DNA from: Pirellulales bacterium | Lineage (GTDB): Bacteria > Planctomycetota > Planctomycetia > Pirellulales > UBA1268 | Length of the DNA: 64,000 bases | Assembly: GCA_016779265.1 (NCBI GenBank) | Contig: JADHNY010000007.1 | Span: forward strand, 1-64,000 | Direction: 5' to 3' | Shown here: piece by piece, positions 1 to 10,870 of the stretch | Layout: every line of letters starts with the position of its first letter | Position numbering within the stretch: the stretch's first letter is position 1 | Position numbers and translations under genes: made by a program | The notes under the pieces: model-generated | The model's input: only the letters and a program-made list of their open reading frames with translations | The model's database searches: none | What the model was told of the DNA's origin: nothing

Positions 1-2812
1 TCAAAGGGCAGCCCCCAGGGATCGATGCCTTCATGGCAACCGGTGCAGCCCCGGGCCGAGCGGTGCTGCTCCAGCCGCTCCCGGAGCGAGAGCTGGGTCA
101 GGTCTTCCAGTGTGGGAACGTTCGGCGGAGGATCGGCCGGGGGACGGGCGATGATCTTCCGGGCCAGCCACGCACCCCGCTTGACCGGATTGGGCTCGCG
201 GCCATCGGACAGCCCAGCGAGCACCGCGGGCAGCGTGAGCAGCCCTCCAAGATCTTCACGGACATGGCTCACCGGCACAAAGGCGAAACCACTCTCCACG
301 GGTGTGTCGAGGCCGTAGTAGTCGGCCACGGCTTCATTCACCACAAGCGTGTCGCTCACAATCAGCTCCCGCGGCGACGCGTTGCGACGCATCAGATGGG
401 CCAGCAGCCTCGCGGGCTCCTCCCGCAGGTGCGGCCGAACATGCCGGCGAAGCCGAGGGAAACGCTCCGCATCAATCTCCAGGACATCAAAGCGATCGAG
501 CCTCAGCCACTCACTGGCAAACACCTCAGCAAACGCCTCAAACCGAGGGTCATCGATCAGCCGATCGGTCTGCGCAGCAAGGCCAGCCTGCAGGCTGCCT
601 GCCGCGGCCTGCGAGAGTAGTTCGGCATCCGGGGGCGCGTTCCAGAGAAAAAACGACAGTTTCGACGCAAGCTCATAGCCACCCAGGGGCTCAGGCTCCG
701 GCGTGCTGCTCTCCTCAATCAAAAACAGAAACTGCGGGGCCACCAGCACCGCCACGAGGCCATCGCGAAGGGCCTGCCGTGGGCTGCCGGTCGCAGCATG
801 GCTCTGCTGCCAGATCGCCAGCAGCCCGTCGCGTTCTTCGACCGTGATCGGCCGCCGCCAGGCCCGCTCGGCAAATGCGGCAAGGATCGCCGCAGCGCGT
901 TCCTTCGGCTCCGCCGCGTCGGCACCAGGCACGTTCACAATGCGGGCATAGGGCTCCGGTGGCCACTGCTCGTGCAGCGGCCCTTCAAACTCCACGCTTT
1001 TCACCAGCAGCCGCGGCATGTCGCGTTCGCTGGTGTATTCACTGCGGACGGCGATCTCCCGCAGGCCGGCGAGGTAGTTGGGATTGCCGGCTTCCACCTG
1101 CGGATCCGGGAAGTTGGCGATCGCTCCTGCAAAGACGTAGTCACGAAGTTCCGAGGAGTCGACCCGCTGCGGTGGGCCAACCGGGGCGAGCGTGCTGCCG
1201 CAGTCACGGCGGAGGCCAAGATGCACACCCAGCCACGGCCGCCGCTGCTCCATATCGGTCAACCGCCGTGCGAGCGGATGGTCGTCCTCCAACCGAATGA
1301 GCTGAATCTGCTCAATCGCGTCGGGGCCTGCGGAGTGCGGCTCAATCGTCACCTCGCCCGCGGGGAGCCGAACCACAGCAAAGTCTGGCTGCATCCAGCG
1401 GGCGGTGACCTGCCGCGTGCTGCCTGCAGCCGTGATGGACACAGCAAGCTCCTGAGAATCGGTGGCCGGCTGTCCGTCGGCCTGCGGCTGCTTCGCCTCC
1501 ATGCCTGCCAGCCTGACCCGCACCACCGCGATGCCCGGCTCGGCAACCTGCCCCCGCCAACGGCTCGGCGTCTCCTGACTGAGCTCGGCTCCTGTCGGCG
1601 CTGACACCGCCTCACGAACCACGCTGGCTGTGCCCGGCGGCACCACCAGCAGATCGTCGCAGCAGGCCGCCCGCACGGTCACGCGAAACCGGCCACGATG
1701 CGGCAGCTCTCGCACCGCGACTTTGAAGTTGGGCAGCGGGCCATACTTGCTGCCCACACCGAGGTAGCGGGCCGATGGAATCGACGGCCGCAGCAGCAGC
1801 CCCTCGGGCACAACCTGATGGCCACGCCCCCGTGGGTCAATGAAGTCCTTGACGTCGTCGCCGTCCGATCCGCGGAGACAGGCAAAGACGGCATGCTCCA
1901 TCCCGGCAAACTCCCGCCAGCCTCGCACCGTGTCGTTGCCTTGATAGCCCTCAATGAAGCGAAACTGCCGCTGCATGGCGACCGGCGCAAAAGGAAATGA
2001 CTTCTGCACGGCAGGCTCGGTGATCCACACATCCGCTGCCGGGATGAGCCTGCTGATGTGGCCAAGAATCAACGGCTCGTCGGTAGGGGCCGGATTCACG
2101 CCGGTGCCCAGTTCCATGCGAAACTGCTGGATGGCAGGAGGCTCCACAGGATCGATCATCACCAGATCGACGGCTCGCTCGGCCGCCTCGACCGCCGCTT
2201 CAAGCTGACGCGGCGAGAGCTGCAGCGTGGCGGCCTGGTTGGTGAAGCCTTCCTTTGAGATGGCGTCAGCCGGCATGCCTCCCGTGACATCGTCTTCGAT
2301 CCCCAGCAGATCGCGGAGGGCCTGCCGAACCTGGGCCACGGTCAGCCGCCGCACCGAGCCGTTGCGGGGAACCGGACGGGCCTCGAACGCTGCCAAGCCG
2401 TCTTCCGCCCAGGCCAGCAGTGGCTCACAGTCAGACGCCGGCAGCGGCTCGGCCTCTTCCGGAGGCATCGTGCCGTTGTGCAGTTCGTGGATCACACGCT
2501 GAAATACCGAACGGGTGGCCGCGTCGGGCACGGCGTCGATCGTTTCTAGATCCACACCACCTTCGTGCGTGTCGGCATCGTGGCAGTCGAGGCAGTGGGC
2601 CGCGATCAGGGGCCGCACCTGTTCAAACTGCTTCCTGACCGCTGCCTCGCGGACCGCCTCGCTGGTGGGCAGGCCCTCAGCGACCTCAGCAGCCACCGCC
2701 CAGCCTGGCCATGCAACCGCGACCAGCAGCAGCACTCCGCACCACCACCGGCGCAGCATCCATGCGGCCAGCCGCTCATTCGCACAGGTTGGAGAACCGC
2801 CCAGACCGTTCA
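1..2812 (-). CDS. Planctomycete DUF1592/DUF1588/DUF1587-type cytochrome c domain protein (C-terminus truncated by window edge)
   Basis: Manual minus-strand translation from ATG at 2812 (MNGLGGSPTCANERLAAWMLRRWW...) is open to position 1; N-terminal AHCLDCHD heme motif, later GCTGCHEGIDPWG typical of this family. Absent from the ORF track because it runs off the edge. Confidence 0.85.
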
Positions 2813-2830
2813 TGAGCAGCGTTCCCACGC

Positions 2831-4318
2831 TCACGCCTTCGGCAGCTCGTAGCCCTGGCGATACTCGCGAGCGAACAGGCGGTTGGCTTCGGCATCGCTC
2901 GACTTCTCGGTGACAGGATCGATCACGAGCTCGCGACCCACGGCATAGGGCGTTTCAGCGACGTCCACGTTGTTGGCCGCCAGGTGTTTCTCGAAGGAAG
3001 CAAAGGTGTCCGACACCGCCTTCGAGGCGGTGTCTCCGGCGACCGAGAAGTCTGGCCGACTGCCGAGATCCGCCGCCTCTCCGAGCTTCCAAGAGACATT
3101 GCCGAGGTGTGCCAGGGCGCTGGAGAGATGACCGTCTTCGATGTCGAGATGGAGATCCTCGTGGTTGCGGCTCTTCACGCCTTTCACAAAGTTGGCGAAG
3201 TGCAGCTGGTCGCTGCCGCCTTGCCACTTGCCCAGTTCGTTGCCGTCGTAGTCAAAGGCCACACCAGTGCGATAGTTCGGGCTGACCGCATAGCCCTCGG
3301 TCCCCCACCAGATGTTGGCCACCCGTAGCGGCCCGGCCTTGAGGCCAAAGTCTTCATCTTCGGTGATCTCCAGGCCTCGCACCTCGGAGATCAGCAGGGC
3401 GTCGTCCCAGGCGAAGAGCGTCAACTGGCTGTTGGCGGCATCGCCGTTGTCGACATAGCCGAGCCGCCCGCCCGTGCTGACCACCCGCTTGGGCAGTTCC
3501 TGCTTACCCAGACCCCAGCGGGCCTTGTCGATCTCGTGCGGGTTCTGATTGCCGAGGTCGCCATTGCCGGTGCGAAGATCCCAGTGCCAGTCGTAGTGCA
3601 GCCGCTCCCGGATCGGCACAACTGCCGGCGAAGGTCCAGCCCAGAGGTCGAAATCGAGTCCCTTCGGCAGCGGCGCTGGTGTGTCTACCAGGCCGATGCT
3701 CTTCCGCCGCTTGTAGCAGAGGGCATGGGCCACTTTGACCTCACCCAGTTTTCCACTGTGCACGAAGGCCAGCGTGTCCCGCATGCCAGGCATGCTGCGG
3801 CTCTGAGCCCCCATCTGGCAGATGCGGCCGAGCCGGCGGGCATGGTTGACCATCACCCGGCCTTCTTCAACCGTGTAGCTGCAGGGCTTCTCCACATAAA
3901 CATCCTTGCCAGCCTGCATCGCCCAGACCGTCATCAACGCATGCCAGTGGTTGGGCGTGGCGATGGAAATGATGTCGATCTCTTTGTCGTCAAGAAGCCG
4001 GCGGAAGTCAGACTCAAACCGTGGAGGATTGAGCATGTCTTGAAAACGCTTCTCGTACCGAGCCTGGGTGTTTGGGTCGCAGTCAGAGACCGCCACAAGG
4101 TCCGCATCAGGATTGGCAATCCATTCCCCGACATGCGTGCTGCCGCGGCCATTGAGCCCGATCACCGCCACGCGAAGCTTCTCACTGGGACCGACCGTGC
4201 GTGTGATCCGCTTTGGCAGGTCAGCTGCACTCGCCTTCAGGCCGGCCAGAGACACCGCTGCGGTCGCCAGCGCCTGCTCGACAAAACTCCGACGATTGAG
4301 CTGAGGAAGGTCACGCAT
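2831..4318 (-). CDS. Gfo/Idh/MocA family oxidoreductase with export-type N-terminus
   Basis: MRDLPQLNRRSFVEQALATAAVSLAGLKA leader, then LRVAVIGLNGRGSTHVGEW Rossmann motif and VYVEKPCSYTVEEGR signature. Confidence 0.9.
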   Translation of the reverse strand: MRDLPQLNRRSFVEQALATAAVSLAGLKASAADLPKRITRTVGPSEKLRVAVIGLNGRGSTHVGEWIANPDADLVAVSDCDPNTQARYEKRFQDMLNPPRFESDFRRLLDDKEIDIISIATPNHWHALMTVWAMQAGKDVYVEKPCSYTVEEGRVMVNHARRLGRICQMGAQSRSMPGMRDTLAFVHSGKLGEVKVAHALCYKRRKSIGLVDTPAPLPKGLDFDLWAGPSPAVVPIRERLHYDWHWDLRTGNGDLGNQNPHEIDKARWGLGKQELPKRVVSTGGRLGYVDNGDAANSQLTLFAWDDALLISEVRGLEITEDEDFGLKAGPLRVANIWWGTEGYAVSPNYRTGVAFDYDGNELGKWQGGSDQLHFANFVKGVKSRNHEDLHLDIEDGHLSSALAHLGNVSWKLGEAADLGSRPDFSVAGDTASKAVSDTFASFEKHLAANNVDVAETPYAVGRELVIDPVTEKSSDAEANRLFAREYRQGYELPKA

Positions 4319-4539
4319 CACATGCACTCCTAGTAAAGGTGGTCTGGCTCGCAACGGCCTGCACTGGTTCCCCGAAAGTGTCTCCAGATTACCTGAGCGG
4401 CGGCGGGCTTGCGAACAGGGCCACTCACTCAGCCGGACCGCGATCGACACCGCGTCTTTCGGCTCCTAGCATTGTTGAAGACCTGTGTTCCCATCGTTGC
4501 GAAAATGGATCATCTGTTTGCTTGAGTGAGGCTCCGATC

Positions 4540-6711
4540 ATGCCGAACGTTGCTCCCAAACGCCAACACGCCGCAGCAGTGCCCGCTCGTCGCAGGGCGT
4601 TCCGCAGTGCTGTTCTTAATAGTGCTGTTCTTCGCAGTGCCGGTCTTCGCCGTGCCGGCGTAGGCGGCGTCGGGCGTTCGGTCACTGGCTTTTCTGGCGT
4701 CCTGTGGCTGGGGGTGGCCTTGCTGGGTGTTGTGTTCGGACCAGCTTCGTCTGCCCTGGCAGTGCCGACAGAGCCGGTTCGCCGGGGACCAGTGCCGCTC
4801 AAGCCGGGCACGCATGGCGTTGGCCAGCTCGTTCCGGCAACTCGCTTTACCGATCTCAACGGCACCACACACACCGTTGGTGATCAGGAGGGCTCTACGA
4901 TCTACGCCGCAACCGGCACGTCCTGCCCGTTGAGTGTGCGATACCTGCCAACGCTTGTGCAGCTCGCCAAGACCTTGCCTGACACCTTTTCACTGGTGCT
5001 GATCAATCCCACGGCAACAGATGACCGCGACGCGATGCGTCGTGATGCCGATCAGTTCAGCAACACCGTGGCGTATGTCCATGACACCAACGGCAGTCTC
5101 TCTGCTGCTCTTGGGCTGCAGACGACGACTGACGTCGTGATCATCGACGCTGCCCGCACGGTTCAGTACCACGGTGCGATCGACGATCAGTATGGATTTG
5201 GCTACGCCCTCGACGCTCCGCGGCACACGTATCTTGCCGACGCGATAGCCGCCTTGGCTGCTGGTCGCGAGCCAACGATTGCTGCCACCGACGCCCCCGG
5301 CTGCGAACTCGAAACAGCCGCACGGCTCACACCGACGGACGAACTGACCTACCACCGTCAGATCTCCCGACTCGTGCAGCGACACTGCGTCGACTGCCAT
5401 CGCGACGGTGGCGTCGGCCCCTTTTCCCTCGACAGCTACGACGACCTGGTGGCCCACGCTGGTATGGTCCGGGAGGTGCTCCGTCGCGGCACAATGCCCC
5501 CTTGGTTTGCAGCAGACGATGCGGCCACACACGACAACGAGGTCTCCTCAGAGCGACCTCTCACCTGGGCCAACGAGCGGTCACTCGCACCGACGGAGAA
5601 GGCAACACTGCTGTCCTGGCTGGAAAGCGAGAAACCGCTCGGCGATGCCCGCGACGCGCCGCAGTCCACGACCTACCCCGATGGCTGGCTGATCGGGCAG
5701 CCCGATCAGATCTGGAACTTTGCAGAACCGCAGCCGGTCAAAGCCACCGGCGTGATGCCATACCAGAACATCGTCGTCGACACCGGCCTGATCGAGGACC
5801 GTTGGGTCCAGGCCATCGAGATTCGTCCTGGGAGCCCTGAGGTTGTGCACCATGTGCTCGTGCATGTGCTGCATCCAGAGGATGACGAGGTGCCCCGAGA
5901 AGATCGCGAGGGCTACTGGGCCGTCTATGTGCCTGGGCAGAGTGTGCAGAGCTATCCCGAAGGCTTTGCTCGCAAGCTGCCTGCCGGTGCTCGACTCAAC
6001 TTTCAGATGCACTACACCCCCAACGGCACCGCCACCACCGACACCACGCGAATCGGCGTCGTCTACAGCGACACACCCGATCACGAAATCCGGACCACGG
6101 GAATCGTGAACACGCGGCTGGAGATCCCCCCCGGGGCAAGCAACCACCGTGAAGATGCCTCCATCACGATCCCGACCGACGCGATGGTGCTGGCGTTTCT
6201 GCCACACATGCATCTGCGTGGGAAAGCCTGTCGTTACGAGCTCACACGAGAAGGGGCAACAACCACTCTTCTCGATGTGCCACGCTACGACTTCAACTGG
6301 CAGCTGATCTACCGGCTCGCCGAACCTCTTTCACTCAGCCGTGGAGACCGGCTGAGCTTCACCGCCTACTTCGACAACAGCAGCAGCAACCCAGCCAATC
6401 CAGACCCGACCGAGACCGTCCGCTGGGGGCCTCAGACCTTTGAGGAAATGCACCTCGGCTACATCGAGTATTACCTGCCAGGCGTGCAGCCTGGGCGAGA
6501 GCCGGGTGAGGATTCCTGGTGGGGCGAGCTGGTCTCACGGCTGAGAAACACCGATCTCGATGCCGCATTCACGAGGCTCGACACCAATGAAGATGGCGAA
6601 CTTGTCCGCGAGGAACTGCCCGATCACCTCCGTGACCGACTGATGCGGCTCGACCTCGACAAGAGCGGTGGAGTTTCGCGTGAAGAAGCTGCCCGCCTCC
6701 ACAAACGCTAG
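4540..6711 (+). CDS. Multidomain secreted protein: redoxin-like + cytochrome c (CVDCH) + Cu type II monooxygenase-like + C-terminal EF-hands
   Basis: GTSCPLSVRYLP redoxin-like segment; QRHCVDCHRDGGVGPFSLDSY; HHVLVHVLHP and PHMHLRGKA Cu-ligand-type His motifs; DTNEDGELVREE and DLDKSGGVSREE EF-hand loops. Confidence 0.85.
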   Translation: MPNVAPKRQHAAAVPARRRAFRSAVLNSAVLRSAGLRRAGVGGVGRSVTGFSGVLWLGVALLGVVFGPASSALAVPTEPVRRGPVPLKPGTHGVGQLVPATRFTDLNGTTHTVGDQEGSTIYAATGTSCPLSVRYLPTLVQLAKTLPDTFSLVLINPTATDDRDAMRRDADQFSNTVAYVHDTNGSLSAALGLQTTTDVVIIDAARTVQYHGAIDDQYGFGYALDAPRHTYLADAIAALAAGREPTIAATDAPGCELETAARLTPTDELTYHRQISRLVQRHCVDCHRDGGVGPFSLDSYDDLVAHAGMVREVLRRGTMPPWFAADDAATHDNEVSSERPLTWANERSLAPTEKATLLSWLESEKPLGDARDAPQSTTYPDGWLIGQPDQIWNFAEPQPVKATGVMPYQNIVVDTGLIEDRWVQAIEIRPGSPEVVHHVLVHVLHPEDDEVPREDREGYWAVYVPGQSVQSYPEGFARKLPAGARLNFQMHYTPNGTATTDTTRIGVVYSDTPDHEIRTTGIVNTRLEIPPGASNHREDASITIPTDAMVLAFLPHMHLRGKACRYELTREGATTTLLDVPRYDFNWQLIYRLAEPLSLSRGDRLSFTAYFDNSSSNPANPDPTETVRWGPQTFEEMHLGYIEYYLPGVQPGREPGEDSWWGELVSRLRNTDLDAAFTRLDTNEDGELVREELPDHLRDRLMRLDLDKSGGVSREEAARLHKR
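4603..4662 (+). repeat. Four tandem 15-bp units (cgcagtgctgttctt / aatagtgctgttctt / cgcagtgccggtctt / cgccgtgccggcgta)
   Basis: Direct reading; encodes RSAVL-NSAVL-RSAGL-RRAGV in the N-terminal leader of the 4540..6711 CDS. Confidence 0.8.
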
Positions 6712-7517
6712 CCACCCGTAACCACAGCCACCTGCACCCGGTGATCGAGGGCTGTGGTCGCCCCCCAGGTGAGTCGCTGCTCAATCGCAGCGGTGATAAA
6801 CCGCTTACCACGGGCCACCGCGTCGCTGAGAGAAAGCCCCTGGGCGAGCCCTGTCGCAATCGCTGCTGAGAAGGTGCAGCCGGTGCCATGGGCATCGACA
6901 CCTCGCCTGAAGGGTGCCGAAAACTGTTCCGATTCCTGCGAGGTGATCAGGATGTCGACGGCCTCATCGGTGCCAAGGTGGCCTCCCTTTGCCAAGAAGC
7001 AACAACCGAATCGCTCTACGAGCATCCGGCCTGCTTCCTCCATCTCCTTCAGATCGCCACAGGGCAGACCACTGAGCATCCGCAGTTCGTCGAGGTTGGG
7101 TGTCACCAGCGTCGCCAGCGGAAACAGCTCCGAGCGGTAGGCCTCAATCGCCGCAGGCTCAAGCAGCGACTCACCACTCGAGGCCACCATCACCGGATCG
7201 ACCACCAGTGGTATCTCAGGAGCACGCTCCTTTAGCACCTTGGCCACTGTCGTCACGATCGCTGGCGAGAAGAGCATCCCCGTCTTGATCGCCTGCACGG
7301 GGAATGCCTGTAGCGAGAGACGAACCTGGGCCTCGATCACGGAAACGTCGATCGGCTGGATCGTTTCCACCGCGCCAGGCACTTCGGCAACCACGCAGGT
7401 GATCGCTGTCTGCGCGTAGCCACCAAGGGTGGTGATCGTCTTTAGGTCTGCCTGAGCACCGGCGCCGCAGGAGTTGTCGGAGCCGGCAATAGTGAGGACT
7501 GCAGGAGGTTGATTCAT
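6708..7517 (-). CDS. thiD: Hydroxymethylpyrimidine/phosphomethylpyrimidine kinase
   Basis: MNQPPAVLTIAGSDNSCGAGAQADLKTITTLGGYAQTAITCV and VDAHGTGCTFSAAIATGLAQG, canonical ThiD. Confidence 0.93.
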   Translation of the reverse strand: MNQPPAVLTIAGSDNSCGAGAQADLKTITTLGGYAQTAITCVVAEVPGAVETIQPIDVSVIEAQVRLSLQAFPVQAIKTGMLFSPAIVTTVAKVLKERAPEIPLVVDPVMVASSGESLLEPAAIEAYRSELFPLATLVTPNLDELRMLSGLPCGDLKEMEEAGRMLVERFGCCFLAKGGHLGTDEAVDILITSQESEQFSAPFRRGVDAHGTGCTFSAAIATGLAQGLSLSDAVARGKRFITAAIEQRLTWGATTALDHRVQVAVVTGG

Positions 7518-7648
7518 GACGGCCCACTCTAGCCTCCCCCAGGCTGCCCATCCATCCTGCCTGACCGGCTCAAGCCTCCTAGGTGTTTTGACCGATCTCA
7601 TCCGATGGGTCTGCCTCTGAACCCACCGTCACCGTCCACGAGCTGAGC

Positions 7649-8518
7649 ATGGCCTCTTCCTCACCTTCCCAGACTCCCCCTTCAAGCGGCCCCGTCGGCT
7701 GGATTGCCGGCCGGGTGGCAGATGTGGGGGCAGCAGCCGTCAACATGGTGGCGGCGGTCGGGGATGTGGCAATCTTCTCGGTGAGCACCCTCGGCTGGCT
7801 GTTCTGGCGGCGGCCGCGGCGTGATGTGCTGCTGCCGAGTTTCTATTCCATCGGCGTAATGTCGCTGCCTGTGGTGGCGCTCACAGGCCTGTTCTTGGGC
7901 ATGGTCTTGGCCGTGCAGAGCTACTCGCAGTTCCGCGCCCTCGGCCTGCAGACACGGCTCGGCTCCGTGATCAACCTCTCACTCGTTCGCGAGCTCGGTC
8001 CGGTGCTTGCTGCCACCATGCTTGCCGGACGCGTTGGCAGTGCGATGGCCGCCGAGCTCGGTACCATGCGGGTGACCGAACAGATTGACGCCCTCGAGAG
8101 CATGGGGGCCAACCCGATTTACTACCTCGTTGTACCGAGGTTTCTCGGCTGCCTGCTGCTGATACCGCTGCTGACGGTGATGGCCGACTTCATGGGTGTG
8201 CTCGGGGGCTTTGTCTACTCGTATGTCTTGCTCGACATCGACTACCACCACTACTGGACCAACTCGCGGGCCTACGTAGGTGGCTTCGACCTGGCGATGG
8301 GCGTCTTTAAGAGTTTCTTTTTCGGTGCAGCGATCGCCATCGTCAGCTGCCACCGTGGATTCCACTGCGCCCCCGGTGCAGAAGGTGTGGGGCGGGCTGC
8401 TACCAACGCCTTCGTGCATTCGTTCGTGCTGATTCTCGTGCTCGACCTGTTCCTCGGCATCTTCCTCGACGACGTCTACGAGCTCATCCAACCGGAGGGT
8501 GCCCGACGGCTGCTGTGA
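7649..8518 (+). CDS. MlaE family ABC transporter permease
   Basis: [67 protein letters not shown]: MlaE signature. Confidence 0.93.
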   Translation: MASSSPSQTPPSSGPVGWIAGRVADVGAAAVNMVAAVGDVAIFSVSTLGWLFWRRPRRDVLLPSFYSIGVMSLPVVALTGLFLGMVLAVQSYSQFRALGLQTRLGSVINLSLVRELGPVLAATMLAGRVGSAMAAELGTMRVTEQIDALESMGANPIYYLVVPRFLGCLLLIPLLTVMADFMGVLGGFVYSYVLLDIDYHHYWTNSRAYVGGFDLAMGVFKSFFFGAAIAIVSCHRGFHCAPGAEGVGRAATNAFVHSFVLILVLDLFLGIFLDDVYELIQPEGARRLL

Positions 8519-9399
8519 TGTTTGCCACCGCCGACGCTCCCGCTGCGACACCACCCCGGTCTGAGGGCCCGCTCCTCGAGGTCGACAGCCTCGGCATGCA
8601 GTTTGGTCGCCAGCAGGTGTTGCGAGACGTGTCGATCTCCGTCGCCACTGGCGAGACGCTGGTGATCCTCGGTGAGAGCGGCTGCGGAAAGACGGTCTTG
8701 CTGAAGACGATGATCGGCCTCATCCAACCCACACAGGGAGAAGTCCGCTTCGAAGGGAAACCCCTCGCCCGCATGCGGAGTCGCGAACTAGCCCACCTCC
8801 GCACCCGCTACGGCTTTGTGTTTCAGCAGGCGGCCCTCTTCGACAGCCTCACCATCTTCGACAACATCGCCTTTCCACTGCGGGAGCACACACGGATTGG
8901 TCGCCAGGAGATTGCCGAGATCGTCCATGCACTGCTGGCAGAGGTGGGACTCCCGGAATCCGTCGGCGGGAAAAAGCCGGCAGAGCTCTCCGGCGGCATG
9001 CGGAAGCGTGCCGGGCTGGCGCGAGCCCTCGCGCTCGACCCCCAGCTGATCCTCTACGACGAGCCGACCACCGGCCTCGATCCGATCATGAGCGACGTGG
9101 TCAATGAGCTGATTCTGAAGGTTCGTCAGCGGCCGGAGGTGACGAGCGTGGTCGTCACGCATGACATGCAAACCGCCCGCAAAGTCGCTGACCGGATCAT
9201 CATGCTCTATCCACTGCTTCGCCTCGCCGACGACGAGCCGCAGATTGTTTTTTCCGGCACGCCTGCAGACCTCGATCGCAGCACCGACCCTCGTGTGCGG
9301 CAGTTTGTGCAGGGCAATGCAGGCAACCGCCTGATGGAGATGCAGGAGACGCGACCGGGCAGTCTCCGTGGGAGCCATGAGGAGACGCACGCATCATGA
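8518..9399 (+). CDS. MlaF-like ABC transporter ATP-binding protein
   Basis: Walker A GESGCGKTVLLK, ABC signature LSGGMRKRAGLARAL, Walker B LILYDEPTTGLDP; ATGA overlap with preceding permease. Confidence 0.95.
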   Translation: MFATADAPAATPPRSEGPLLEVDSLGMQFGRQQVLRDVSISVATGETLVILGESGCGKTVLLKTMIGLIQPTQGEVRFEGKPLARMRSRELAHLRTRYGFVFQQAALFDSLTIFDNIAFPLREHTRIGRQEIAEIVHALLAEVGLPESVGGKKPAELSGGMRKRAGLARALALDPQLILYDEPTTGLDPIMSDVVNELILKVRQRPEVTSVVVTHDMQTARKVADRIIMLYPLLRLADDEPQIVFSGTPADLDRSTDPRVRQFVQGNAGNRLMEMQETRPGSLRGSHEETHAS

Positions 9400-10463
9400 A
9401 CGAACGCGTCATGCAGTTTCGAGTCGGTGTGATGGTGCTCGCCACCGCGATCATCGCCGGCATTCTGATTGTGTTGTTTGGAGACCTGCCATCGTTGGTG
9501 CAGGCCACCTACCCTCTGCAGATGAAGTTCGACAACGCCCGCGGGGTTGCTGAGGGCACTCCCGTACTCAAAAACGGGATCCTCGTCGGCAGGGTTGCGA
9601 GTGTGTCGCTCGACGAACTCGGTGGTGTTCGCGTGATCGCAGCCATCGATTCCTACGTGCCGATCTACCGAGACGAGAACCCGCGGATCAAAACCACGCT
9701 CCTCGGTGACGCAGAAATCTCACTCGTCCCAGGACAGATCGTTCCACCACGGATGCGACTCGATGCCGATGAGGTGCTGGTGGGCGGTGTCACCCGTGAC
9801 CCGTTTGAAGTCTTCTCTGATCTCGAACCGAAACTCGGACTCGCCCTCGATTCACTGGTCGCAGCCAGTGGCACGGTCAACAAACTCGCTGAGAACATCG
9901 ATTCGCTGATGGTGGAAGATGGCCAGCGGGTCGGTCAGCTGATGGAGAAAACGGAACGGGCTCTCGACGGCTTCTCGGTGGCGATGACAAACGTCAACGA
10001 CATCATGGGTGACGCCCAGGCTCGAGAGAACCTCAAGCAGTCGATCAACGCGCTACCGAGCGTGCTCGACGACCTGCGGGGCACCGTCTCGGGCATCAGC
10101 TCAACGATCGACTCGGCAGACCGCAACCTCCGCAATCTTGAAGGCCTCACCAAACCGCTTGGTGACCAAGGCGAAGCCATGGTCAGTCGCTTGAACGGCA
10201 CGATCGGCAGGCTCGACGAGGTGCTGATGCAGGTTGCTGGCTTTGCCCAAGCCCTCAACGAGTCTGACGGCACCCTTGGTCGGCTGGTCAAAGATCCCGG
10301 TGTCTACGAAGATCTCGCTGTCGCCGCCACCAATGTCAAACGCCTGACTCAGGAACTGCGGCCGATCGTCAATGACGTGAGGGTCTTCACCGATAAGATT
10401 GCACGCCATCCCGAGCAGCTCGGCGTCCGCGGTGCCCTCGACCGTGGCATGGGCGTGAAATAG
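9396..10463 (+). CDS. MCE/MlaD family substrate-binding protein
   Basis: N-terminal TM, MKFDNARGVAEGTPVLKNGILVGRV MCE motif; overlaps upstream ATPase. Confidence 0.92.
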   Translation: MNERVMQFRVGVMVLATAIIAGILIVLFGDLPSLVQATYPLQMKFDNARGVAEGTPVLKNGILVGRVASVSLDELGGVRVIAAIDSYVPIYRDENPRIKTTLLGDAEISLVPGQIVPPRMRLDADEVLVGGVTRDPFEVFSDLEPKLGLALDSLVAASGTVNKLAENIDSLMVEDGQRVGQLMEKTERALDGFSVAMTNVNDIMGDAQARENLKQSINALPSVLDDLRGTVSGISSTIDSADRNLRNLEGLTKPLGDQGEAMVSRLNGTIGRLDEVLMQVAGFAQALNESDGTLGRLVKDPGVYEDLAVAATNVKRLTQELRPIVNDVRVFTDKIARHPEQLGVRGALDRGMGVK

Positions 10464-10870
10464 GCCCACCGACAACGTGTCTCTCCGGCGGATGCCCTCT
10501 CTCCCGCCGACGAAGCGGTCATCTCGCCGCGAGTAGCCAGCCGGCATGCTTTGCGCCGTCTGCCTGGCCTTCCAGACCAGATTCTCGCCGACTGCGAACT
10601 TAGACGAGCTGCGCCGGTCGCACCGCCGAAACTGGAAAAACTTCGGAAAAAGGGCACTCTGAACCGGGGTCACGCTCTTGCGACCCCCCGCTGTCGGATT
10701 AGTCTCAAGTTTTGGAGACCGCGACCCGACAGCGGCTCCCCTTCGTAGAATCGGCAGCATGGCGGTCACCGCATGCTGCCAGCTTGAGTTCGGCTCGGAG
10801 TTTCACGCAGTCCTCTTTGGATGCCCTTCGCATGCACCCGACCTACCGTTGCCCGGAGACGTGTTTCACG

